Shown in pieces: positions 54,936-61,748 of a DNA stretch of 61,748 nucleotides. Position 1 is the stretch's first letter. Every line of letters begins with the position of its first letter. The notes under the pieces were generated by a model. The model saw only the letters and a program-made list of their open reading frames with translations, was not told where the DNA came from and did no database searches. The stretch is from positions 1 through 61,748 of the forward strand of contig NZ_JALPRX010000104.1 of NCBI RefSeq assembly GCF_023223525.1, read 5' to 3'. The DNA is from Roseomonas acroporae (GTDB taxonomy: Bacteria; Pseudomonadota; Alphaproteobacteria; Acetobacterales; Acetobacteraceae). The translations under genes were made by a program, and so were the position numbers.

Positions 54936-55362
54936 CCGTTCGTCACGGGCTTGGCGGCTTGCGGCGCGCGCGGCGAACGTTGTCGGGGCGCAGGGATGCG
55001 CGTGCCTCCTGGCAGAGCGCGTCGATGCTGTCGCCCGGTGGCGTGGACGTCCAGCCGGCTCGGATGAAGAAATCGTAAGGGAGGTTCACTAACGGGCGAT
55101 TGCCTGCCTCACCCTCACGACGCGCGACGAGGGGTGCCGTTCCGCCCCTTTCGTCGTCATCGCACGCCGCGCTGCGACCGTCAGGTCGCCAGGCCGACGG
55201 CCGCGGTGCAACATGGCGGAATCCTCGACGGCCTGCGGCGCCTTCATTCCGCGCCACGCGCCGACACCGGAAGGAACAGTGCGGCGGCCGGCCGCGTTCG
55301 GGAAACCGGAAGCGGCGGCCCGGCGGGCCGCGGCACTCGGGCGCGGCGCGGCAGGTGCGGAC
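54936..55362. promoter_or_regulatory. 427-bp divergent region between act/caa3 operon and ThDP-enzyme operon
   Basis: It must hold the promoters of both large operons. A direct repeat CGTCAC-N5-CGTCAC lies just before actA (54931-54946), and the stretch 55060-55100 is the least GC-rich. Frames that enter the gap from the right have no conserved content. I cannot assign operator or -35/-10 boxes with confidence. Confidence 0.4.
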
Positions 55363-57156
55363 ATGGCCAAGACGGTCGGCGACTTCTTCTGGGAACGCCT
55401 GCACCACTGGGGCGTGCGCAAGGTGTTCGGCTATCCGGGCGACGGTATCAACGGGCTGCTCGGCGGGCTGCAACGCTTCGGCACCGACAAGATCGAGTTC
55501 GTCCAGGTGCGGCACGAGGAGATGGCCGCCTTCATGGCCTCGGCCTACGCCAAGTTCACCGGCGAGCTGGGCGTCTGCATCGCGACCTCGGGGCCCGGTG
55601 CCTCGCATCTGCTGACCGGGCTGTACGACGCGCGCATGGACCACATGCCGGTGCTCGCCATCGCCGGGCAGCAGGCGCGCAACGCGCTGGGCGGGCACTA
55701 CCAGCAGGAGCTGGACCTGCAGAGCATGTTCAAGGACGTGGCGGGCGCCTTCGTGCAGATGGCGACCACGCCCGCCTCCACCCGCCACCTCGTGGATCGT
55801 GCGGTGCGCACCGCCATGGCCGAGCGCCGGGTCACGGCGCTGATCTTTCCCAACGACCTGCAGGAGCTGCCCTACGAGGACCCGCCGAACCGGCACGGCA
55901 CCATCCATTCCGGAATCGGCTACACCGACCCGAAGGTGGTGCCCTACGAGGCGGACCTGAAGCGCGCCGCCGAGGTGCTGAACGCGGGGAAGAAGGTCGC
56001 GATCCTGGTCGGCGCCGGCGCGCTGCGGGCGACGGACGAGGTGATCGCCGTCGCCAACCGGCTGAATGCCGGCGTCGCCAAGGCGCTGCTCGGCAAGGCG
56101 GCGCTGCCGGACGAGCTGCCCTGGGTGACGGGCGGCATCGGTCTGCTCGGCACCGAGCCGAGCTGGCACATGATGCAGGAATGCGACTCGCTGCTGATGG
56201 TGGGCAGCGGCTTCCCCTATTCCGAATTCATGCCGCCGGAAGGCCAGGCGCGCGGCGTGCAGATCGACCTCAAGGCCGACATGCTCAGCCTGCGCTACCC
56301 GATGGAGGTGAACCTCGTCGGCGACGCGGCCGAGACCCTGCGTGCCCTGCTGCCGCTGCTGGAGCAGAAGAGCGGGGATTCCTGGCGCGCACGCATCGAG
56401 AAGAACGTGCGCAAGTGGTGGGAGACGCTGGAGGAGCGCGCCAAGGCGAAGGCGAGCCCGGTCAACCCGCAGCGCGTCACCTGGGAGCTGTCCCCCCGCC
56501 TGCCGGAGCGGGCGATCATCACCAGCGATTCCGGCTCCTGCGCCAACTGGTACGCGCGCGACCTGAAGATCCGGCGCGGCATGATGTGCTCGCTCTCGGG
56601 CGGCCTCGCCTCGATGGGCGCGGCGGTGCCCTATGCCATCGCCGCGAAATTCGCCCATCCGGACCGCCCCGTGATCGCCCTGGTCGGCGACGGGGCCATG
56701 CAGATGAACAACATGGCCGAGCTGATCACCGTGCAGAAGTACTGGAAGCGTTGGGAGAACCCGCACTTCGTCTGCTGCGTGTTCAACAACGAGGACCTGA
56801 ACCAGGTCACCTGGGAGCAGCGGGTGATGGAGGGAGACCCGAAATTCGAGGCGACCCAGACCCTGCCCAACGTGCCCTACCACAAATTCGCCGAGCTGAT
56901 CGGGCTGAAGGGGATCTACTGCGACATGCCGGAACTGGTCGGCCCAGCCTGGGAGGAGGCGCTGCGCAGCGACCGCCCGGTGGTGCTGGAGGTCAAGACC
57001 GACCCCGACGTGCCGCCGCTGCCGCCGCACATCACGCTCGACCAGGCGAAGAAATTCACCTCCACCCTGCTCAAGGGCGATCCGGACGAGGGCAGCGTGC
57101 TGGTGAACACGGCACGCCAAGTGCTGGGCGGCATCCTGCCCGGCGGCAGGGGCTGA
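55363..57156 (+). CDS. thiamine-diphosphate-dependent enzyme (pyruvate oxidase/acetolactate synthase-like)
   Basis: A 597-residue three-domain ThDP enzyme. The activating glutamate is in VQVRHEEMAAFMA, the central FAD/NAD-like domain spans about 190-340, and the ThDP/Mg motif is GDGAMQMNNMAEL followed by FNNEDLNQVTWEQ. It resembles quinone-linked pyruvate oxidase (PoxB-like) more than biosynthetic acetolactate synthase; no small regulatory subunit is present. The start at 55363 (MAKTVGDFFWERL) matches the family N-terminus, although the frame is open further upstream. It leads a five-gene operon, with 3 bp to the next gene. Confidence 0.9.
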   Translation: MAKTVGDFFWERLHHWGVRKVFGYPGDGINGLLGGLQRFGTDKIEFVQVRHEEMAAFMASAYAKFTGELGVCIATSGPGASHLLTGLYDARMDHMPVLAIAGQQARNALGGHYQQELDLQSMFKDVAGAFVQMATTPASTRHLVDRAVRTAMAERRVTALIFPNDLQELPYEDPPNRHGTIHSGIGYTDPKVVPYEADLKRAAEVLNAGKKVAILVGAGALRATDEVIAVANRLNAGVAKALLGKAALPDELPWVTGGIGLLGTEPSWHMMQECDSLLMVGSGFPYSEFMPPEGQARGVQIDLKADMLSLRYPMEVNLVGDAAETLRALLPLLEQKSGDSWRARIEKNVRKWWETLEERAKAKASPVNPQRVTWELSPRLPERAIITSDSGSCANWYARDLKIRRGMMCSLSGGLASMGAAVPYAIAAKFAHPDRPVIALVGDGAMQMNNMAELITVQKYWKRWENPHFVCCVFNNEDLNQVTWEQRVMEGDPKFEATQTLPNVPYHKFAELIGLKGIYCDMPELVGPAWEEALRSDRPVVLEVKTDPDVPPLPPHITLDQAKKFTSTLLKGDPDEGSVLVNTARQVLGGILPGGRG

Positions 57157-57159
57157 GCC

Positions 57160-58272
57160 ATGCCCGGTCCCGGCAGGGTCGAGACACCGATCCATGCCTT
57201 GCGGGCACGGGGCTACACCATCCCGACCGACCGGCCGGAGGCGGATGGCACCATGCGCTGGGCCGACACCACGCTGGTGCTGGCGGAAGCCGAGGCCGGC
57301 GGCATGACGGGCATCGGCTACACCTATTCCGATGCCTGTATCGTGCCGCTGATCGCAGGCAAGCTGGCCGACGTCATCAACGGGCACGAGGCCATGGATG
57401 TCGCCGGCGCTTGGGACGCGATGCAGCGCAGCGTGCGCAACCTCGGCCGCCAGGGACTCGCCGCGACGGCGATCTCGGCGGTGGATGCGGCGCTGTGGGA
57501 CCTGAAGGCGAAGCTGCTCGGCCTGCCGCTGGCGACGCTGCTGGGACGGCGACGGGAGGCGGTGCCCATCTACGGCAGCGGCGGCTTCACCACCTATTCC
57601 GATGCGGAACTGCACGAGCAGTTGGCGCGGTGGGTGGAGGAGGACGGCGTTTCCTGGGTGAAGATGAAGGTCGGTGCCGAGCCGGCGCGCGACCCGCACC
57701 GCGTCGAGGTCGCCAGGGCGGCGATCGGCGACCGTGCCGACCTGTTCGTCGACGCCAACGGTGCCTGCACGCGGCAGCAGGCGGTCGCCTTCGCGACAAA
57801 GATCATCGGCCTGGATGTATGCTGGTTCGAGGAGCCGGTTTCCTCGGACGACCTCGCCGGCCTGCGCTTCGTCCGCCAGCACGCGCCGCCCGGCATGGAG
57901 GTCGCGGCGGGCGAGTACGGCTACGACATCGACTATTTCCGCCGCATGCTGGAATCGGATGCCGTCGACGTGCAGCAGGCCGATGCGTCGCGCTGCGGCG
58001 GCGTCTCCGGCTTCCTGCAGGTGGGCGCGCTGTGCGAGGCGTATCACACGGACCTGTCCGCCCATTGCGCCCCGGCGATGCACCTGCATGCCGCCTGCGC
58101 GGCGCAGCGCTTCCGTCATCTCGAATGGTTCCACGACCACGCCCGCATCGAGCGCATCCTGTTCGACGGCGCGCCGGTGCCGCGGGACGGTCTGATCCGG
58201 CCGGACCTGTCGCGGCCCGGCCACGGGCTGGAATTCAGGCATCGGGATGCCGAGCGCTATGCGGCGGCTTGA
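57160..58272 (+). CDS. enolase-superfamily enzyme (mandelate racemase/muconate-lactonizing type)
   Basis: A 370-residue protein: KxK motif in WVKMKVG, metal ligands in FVDANG, WFEEPV and VAAGEYG, and a late His in LSAHCAPAMH. It is a different subgroup from the enzyme at 31733. Members dehydrate sugar acids or racemise acids. The neighbouring GMC dehydrogenase and ThDP enzyme suggest sugar-acid metabolism (inference). Confidence 0.9.
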   Translation: MPGPGRVETPIHALRARGYTIPTDRPEADGTMRWADTTLVLAEAEAGGMTGIGYTYSDACIVPLIAGKLADVINGHEAMDVAGAWDAMQRSVRNLGRQGLAATAISAVDAALWDLKAKLLGLPLATLLGRRREAVPIYGSGGFTTYSDAELHEQLARWVEEDGVSWVKMKVGAEPARDPHRVEVARAAIGDRADLFVDANGACTRQQAVAFATKIIGLDVCWFEEPVSSDDLAGLRFVRQHAPPGMEVAAGEYGYDIDYFRRMLESDAVDVQQADASRCGGVSGFLQVGALCEAYHTDLSAHCAPAMHLHAACAAQRFRHLEWFHDHARIERILFDGAPVPRDGLIRPDLSRPGHGLEFRHRDAERYAAA

Positions 58273-59245
58273 CGGAGTGGCCGAGGCACGATCGGCAGGA
58301 ATGGGAACGCGCCTGCTGGGGCTGGCCGTGCTGGGCCTCGCCGGCGGCCTGCTGCTCGGCAGTCGGAGGGCGGCGCCGCGCCAGGGCCTGCGGACATGGC
58401 GGCACGACGCACCCCGGCTCGGCCACGGCGAGGCGGTGCGCGCTGCCCGCGGGCTGAACCGCGCGGCCGGCATGCTGGCCGTCTCGGTACTTGCCGACAG
58501 CGCCATCGAGCACTATCGCGGCGATTTCCGCAATCCGGCGATGTTCATTCCCCTCGCTTCCGCCTCGTTGTCGCTATTGGCCAGCGGCCACGGGATGGCG
58601 GACCGCCGTTCCGTTGCGCACCGGGCCCGCGACACGGCGTACGCGCTCGCCGGCGGCGCGGGAATCGCCGGTACGGGCTTCCATTTCTACAACCTCGGCA
58701 AGCGTACCGGCGGCCTCTGCTGGCAGAACCTGTTCTACGGCGCGCCGATCGGGGCGCCGATGGCGATGGCGCTGTCGGGCCTGATGGGCTTCCTGGCGGA
58801 GCGCGTGCGTGGCGCTGCTCCCGGCACGGTGCCGCGCCTCCTTGGCCGGCCGGCGGGACGCGTGGTCGCGGCCGCCACCGGCGCGGGCCTGCTCGGCACG
58901 GTGGGCGAGGCCGGGCTGCTGCATTTCCGCGGCGCCTTCCAGAACCCGGCCATGCTGCTGCCGGTGACGATGCCGCCGGTAGCGGCCGCGCTGATCGGTC
59001 ACGCGGCGCTCGGCGCGCCGCGCCGGCGGCCATTCACGCGGCTCTGGCTGTGCCTGACGGCAACACTCGGTGTCGTGGGCGTCGGCTTCCACGCCTGGGG
59101 TGTGCAGCGGATGATGGGAGGCTGGCGCAATTGGCAGCAGAATCTCGTCGACGGACCGCCGCTGCCGGCCCCGCCCTCCTTCACCGGCCTGGCGCTGGCC
59201 GGGCTCGCGGCGCTGCGCCTGCTCGAGGGGCGTGACCGTGGCTGA
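58247..59245 (+). CDS. internally duplicated membrane protein, function unknown
   Basis: A protein of up to 332 residues with about eight hydrophobic segments. Two halves (about 72-186 and 207-325) are homologous: HYRGDFRNPAM in the first matches HFRGAFQNPAM in the second, and GTGFHFYNLGKRTGGLCWQN matches GVGFHAWGVQRMMGGWRNWQ. I know no named family, though association with gluconate-dehydrogenase-type genes fits. The start is uncertain: ATGs at 58247 and 58259 overlap the upstream gene, and one at 58301 would not. Confidence 0.78.
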   Translation: MPSAMRRLDGVAEARSAGMGTRLLGLAVLGLAGGLLLGSRRAAPRQGLRTWRHDAPRLGHGEAVRAARGLNRAAGMLAVSVLADSAIEHYRGDFRNPAMFIPLASASLSLLASGHGMADRRSVAHRARDTAYALAGGAGIAGTGFHFYNLGKRTGGLCWQNLFYGAPIGAPMAMALSGLMGFLAERVRGAAPGTVPRLLGRPAGRVVAAATGAGLLGTVGEAGLLHFRGAFQNPAMLLPVTMPPVAAALIGHAALGAPRRRPFTRLWLCLTATLGVVGVGFHAWGVQRMMGGWRNWQQNLVDGPPLPAPPSFTGLALAGLAALRLLEGRDRG

Positions 59246-59903
59246 CGAAGCGCCCGATGACGCCGTGAGCCGCTTTCCCGGCTACGACGTGCTGCGGAAG
59301 CGGCGCACCCCGTCGTGGAACGCGCAGACCCGGCGCGTGGTGGAGGCACGCCTTGCCGTCCCGGTCGAGCCACGTTTCCTTACCGCGTCGGAATACGTGA
59401 CGTTGCAGGCCGTCGCCGCGCGCCTCGTGCCGCAGCCCGCCGGTCGGCCGCCGGTCCCCGTCGCGGCACTGGTGGACGCGAAGCTGCACGAGGATCGGCA
59501 GGAAGGCTATCGCGGCGATGGCATGCCGCGCCAGCGCGAGGCATGGCGACGTGGGTTGCGCGCGCTGGATGCGGAAGCCTGCGCCCGCCATGGCGCCCGC
59601 TTCCACGCGCTGGATGGCGCGGCGCAGGACACGCTGCTGCGTCGCATGCAGCAGGGTGAGCTGGACGACGCCGCTTGGGAGGGAATGCCGCCGAAGACGT
59701 TCTTCAGCCAGCGCCTCGCGCACGACGTGGTGGCCGCCTACTGGTCGCATCCCACCGCCTGGAGCGAGATGGGCTGGGGCGGCCCCGCCAGCCCGCGCGG
59801 CTATGTCCGCATGGGCTTCGACGAGCGTGACCCCTGGGAGGCGGCCGAGATACGGGATGGCGACAGGGTCGCGGCCATGCGGAAGAACCTCCGTGTCGGA
59901 TGA
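59232..59903 (+). CDS. gluconate 2-dehydrogenase subunit 3 family protein (GMC small subunit)
   Basis: A 223-residue protein of the family that accompanies membrane GMC dehydrogenases (FLTASEYVTLQAVAARLVPQ near the start; KTFFSQRLAHDVVAAYWSHP; GYVRMGFDERDPWE near the end). It probably helps export or stabilise the large flavoprotein. GTG start at 59232 after a GAGGGG element; overlaps the genes on both sides (14 and 11 bp). Confidence 0.9.
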   Translation: MTVADEAPDDAVSRFPGYDVLRKRRTPSWNAQTRRVVEARLAVPVEPRFLTASEYVTLQAVAARLVPQPAGRPPVPVAALVDAKLHEDRQEGYRGDGMPRQREAWRRGLRALDAEACARHGARFHALDGAAQDTLLRRMQQGELDDAAWEGMPPKTFFSQRLAHDVVAAYWSHPTAWSEMGWGGPASPRGYVRMGFDERDPWEAAEIRDGDRVAAMRKNLRVG

Positions 59904-61566
59904 TCCCCTCACCGCGCCCCGCGCCAGGGATGGCCGTGCCCCCGACGTGTTCCGCCCCGGGGCCTGGGTACCGATGCGGCAGCACGCCGAAACGGAAGAG
60001 GTGGATTTCGCCATCGTCGGCACCGGTGCGGGTGGCGGCACGTTGGCCTGCCGGCTGGCCGAGCACGGCTTCTCTGTGGTGGCGTTCGATGCCGGCCCAT
60101 ATTTCCGCCCCCTGGAGGACTTCGCCTCCGACGAGAGCGCGCAGAGCAAGCTCTACTGGACCGACGACCGGATCAGCGATGGCGACGATCCGATACAGCT
60201 CGGCGCCAACAACAGCGGCAAGGCGGTCGGCGGTTCCACCGTGCACTTCGCCATGGTGTCGCTGCGCTTCCGGCCGGAATGGTTCAGGTCGCGCACCCTG
60301 CTCGGCTACGGCTTCGACTGGCCGCTCGACTGGCGCGAGATGTGGCACTACTACGACGAGGTGGAGCGGGCGCTCTGCGTTTCCGGGCCCGTCACCTATC
60401 CCTGGGGGCCTCGGCGTCCACGCTACCCTTACCGGGCGCACCCGTTGAACGCCGCTGCCCTTGCCCTTGCCGATGGCTGCGAGGCGCTCGGCATGCGCTG
60501 GACAGAGACGCCACTGGCGACGCTCTCGGCGCCGCGCGGCCTCGCCCATCCTTGCGTCTATCGCGGATTCTGCACGCTGGGCTGCTCCACCAATGCCAAG
60601 CAGAGCGTGCTCGTCACCTGGATCCCACGCGCCCTTGCCGCCGGGGCCGAGATCCGTGACCTTGCCATGGTCGGCCGCATCGTGATGGATGCCCGCGGCC
60701 ATGCCGCCGGCGTCGAGTACCATCGCGAGGGAAGGTGGCGATTCCAGCGCGCCCGCAACGTCGTCGTCGCCGGCTACGCGATCGAGACGCCGCGTCTGCT
60801 GCTGAACTCCGCGACGTCACGCTTCCCGGATGGGCTCGCCAACAGTTCCGGGCTGGTCGGGAAGTACGTCACCGTGCAGGGCAATCAGGCGGTGTGGGGC
60901 GAGCTGGACCGCGAGGTGCGCTCCTACAAGGGGCCGCCCTCGCTGTCCCTCACCGAGCACTGGAACTACGTGGACGAGCATCCCACGAAGGATTTTCACG
61001 GCGGCTACTGCTACATGAGCCAGGGACCGCTGCCGCAGCTCTGGGCCGAGACGCAGCTTTCGGCGCACGGCCTTTGGGGCGAGGCGCTGATGCGCGCGAT
61101 GGGACGCTACAACCACGTCGTCGGGCTCAAGATCGTCGGTGAATTCATGCCGCAGGCGCGCAACCGCGTCACCCTGGCCGAGGAACGCGACCAGTACGGG
61201 CTGCCAGTCGCCCGTCTCACCTATTCCTGGTGCGACAATGACCGCCGCCTCGGCCGTCATGCCATGGGCGTGATGGGCCAGGCGCTGGAGGCGATCGGCG
61301 CACACGACATCTGGCGGCAGGAAGACGATACCTGCCACCTCAACGGCGGTGCCCGCATGGGCAGCGATCCGCGCGAGAGCGTGGTGGATGCCGACTGCCG
61401 GAGTTGGGACATTCCCAACCTTTGGGTCTGCGACGGCTCGGTCTTCCCCACCGTCGGTGGGGTGAATCCCTCGCTGACCATTCAAGCCGTCGCGTGCCGA
61501 ACCGCCGACCGGATCAGCAGGCTGGCGGCGCGCGGGGAGTTGCTGATCCGGCCGGCGCGATCCTGA
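59893..61566 (+). CDS. GMC-family FAD dehydrogenase large subunit (gluconate/alcohol dehydrogenase type)
   Basis: A 557-residue flavoprotein with the FAD-binding motif VGTGAGGGTLACRLAEHG, the GMC motif KAVGGSTVHFAMV, a Cys-rich CTLGCSTNAKQS segment, and the catalytic His/Asn region CHLNGGARMG and GGVNPSLTIQA. It would oxidise a sugar acid or polyol and feed electrons to the respiratory chain. The usual cytochrome c subunit is not found before the window edge. GTG start at 59893 with GGAAG seven bases upstream; 11-bp overlap with the small subunit. Confidence 0.92.
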   Translation: MSDDPLTAPRARDGRAPDVFRPGAWVPMRQHAETEEVDFAIVGTGAGGGTLACRLAEHGFSVVAFDAGPYFRPLEDFASDESAQSKLYWTDDRISDGDDPIQLGANNSGKAVGGSTVHFAMVSLRFRPEWFRSRTLLGYGFDWPLDWREMWHYYDEVERALCVSGPVTYPWGPRRPRYPYRAHPLNAAALALADGCEALGMRWTETPLATLSAPRGLAHPCVYRGFCTLGCSTNAKQSVLVTWIPRALAAGAEIRDLAMVGRIVMDARGHAAGVEYHREGRWRFQRARNVVVAGYAIETPRLLLNSATSRFPDGLANSSGLVGKYVTVQGNQAVWGELDREVRSYKGPPSLSLTEHWNYVDEHPTKDFHGGYCYMSQGPLPQLWAETQLSAHGLWGEALMRAMGRYNHVVGLKIVGEFMPQARNRVTLAEERDQYGLPVARLTYSWCDNDRRLGRHAMGVMGQALEAIGAHDIWRQEDDTCHLNGGARMGSDPRESVVDADCRSWDIPNLWVCDGSVFPTVGGVNPSLTIQAVACRTADRISRLAARGELLIRPARS

Positions 61567-61584
61567 GCTTGGCTTTGGCCATTC

Positions 61585-61748
61585 GAGCAGCGTGACAGCG
61601 GGCATGGGCGATGCCGTCGCGGAGGGCTGGGGCGAGTTTCGTGGTGTCTTCTGCGGGCGCGGATGTGAGGAAACCCTGCTCGCGCCAGATCTGGCGGCGA
61701 ACGGCGGCGAGGGTATCGGAGAAGGTGGGTCGCTCTTTGCGGTACCAA
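61585..61748 (-). pseudogene. C-terminal fragment of a DDE-type transposase (runs off the window)
   Basis: The minus strand entering from the edge reads WYRKERPTFSDTLAAVRRQ then a segment ending CHAARMAKAKL, typical of the C-terminus of a transposase; I cannot name the IS family. The reading frame runs into the end of the GMC gene (stop at 61514-61516), so the original stop may be lost. Confidence 0.6.

Noticed and set aside
55363-57156. Biosynthetic acetolactate synthase (IlvB)
   Set aside because: No adjacent small subunit or ilvC, and the motifs fit quinone-linked pyruvate-oxidase-type enzymes better.
55134-58457. An 1107-codon plus-strand frame and a 1187-codon minus-strand frame over the ThDP and enolase genes
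   Set aside because: Both are shadows of genes with clear catalytic motifs in another frame.

Overview
This window is very GC-rich and densely packed with genes. It looks like part of a chromosome from an aerobic alphaproteobacterium. An Acetobacteraceae (Roseomonas-like) origin is my inference, from the base composition, the Bug-type solute receptor, the alternative complex III plus caa3-type oxidase operon, and short GAGCATTTTCA-type palindromic elements between genes. I see no rRNA, tRNA, CRISPR array or phage gene.

Layout. (1) 0.3-6.9 kb: a LysR regulator divergent from an esterase-like protein that has lost its catalytic serine, then an RND adaptor and pump with no outer-membrane channel gene beside them. 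(2) 7.4-17 kb: a second LysR gene divergent from an eight-gene minus-strand operon. The operon encodes a lone xanthine-oxidase-type molybdenum subunit, a DapA-family lyase, a 3-hydroxyanthranilate-dioxygenase-like cupin and a complete Liv-type ABC importer. (3) 17.5-24.5 kb: a COG3618 amidohydrolase, a Bug receptor and a 2-hydroxyacid dehydrogenase, then a 1146-residue molybdopterin oxidoreductase fused to its own flavin reductase and ferredoxin. (4) 24.6-36.7 kb: a sarcosine-oxidase-type flavoenzyme, then a minus-strand operon (MBL-fold protein, enolase-superfamily enzyme, Pot-type ABC importer, enamidase, PF06684 protein). This is followed by a MarR regulator, a convincing NicC-type 6-hydroxynicotinate monooxygenase and an ACMSD-like decarboxylase. 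Regions 2-4 together read as a catabolic island for N-heterocyclic or aromatic acids with three separate uptake routes. (5) 37-40 kb: a UdgX uracil-DNA-binding protein and its radical-SAM partner. (6) 40-42.5 kb: two broken insertion sequences around a gamma-carbonic anhydrase and a small Rieske protein. (7) 42.5-54.9 kb: a tightly coupled eleven-gene operon for alternative complex III (ActA, ActB, an ActC-ActD fusion, ActE, ActF), a small membrane protein, a SCO copper chaperone and an A2-type caa3 cytochrome oxidase. (8) 55.4-61.6 kb: a plus-strand operon with a ThDP enzyme, an enolase-superfamily enzyme, an internally duplicated membrane protein and a two-subunit GMC dehydrogenase. A transposase fragment runs off the right edge.

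Two themes cut across the window. One is frequent short tandem duplications (14, 15, 24, 27 and 30 bp units) inside genes or exactly at gene ends. The other is a dispersed palindromic intergenic repeat with three copies. All function calls come from reading the sequence and remembered family motifs; no database search was run.
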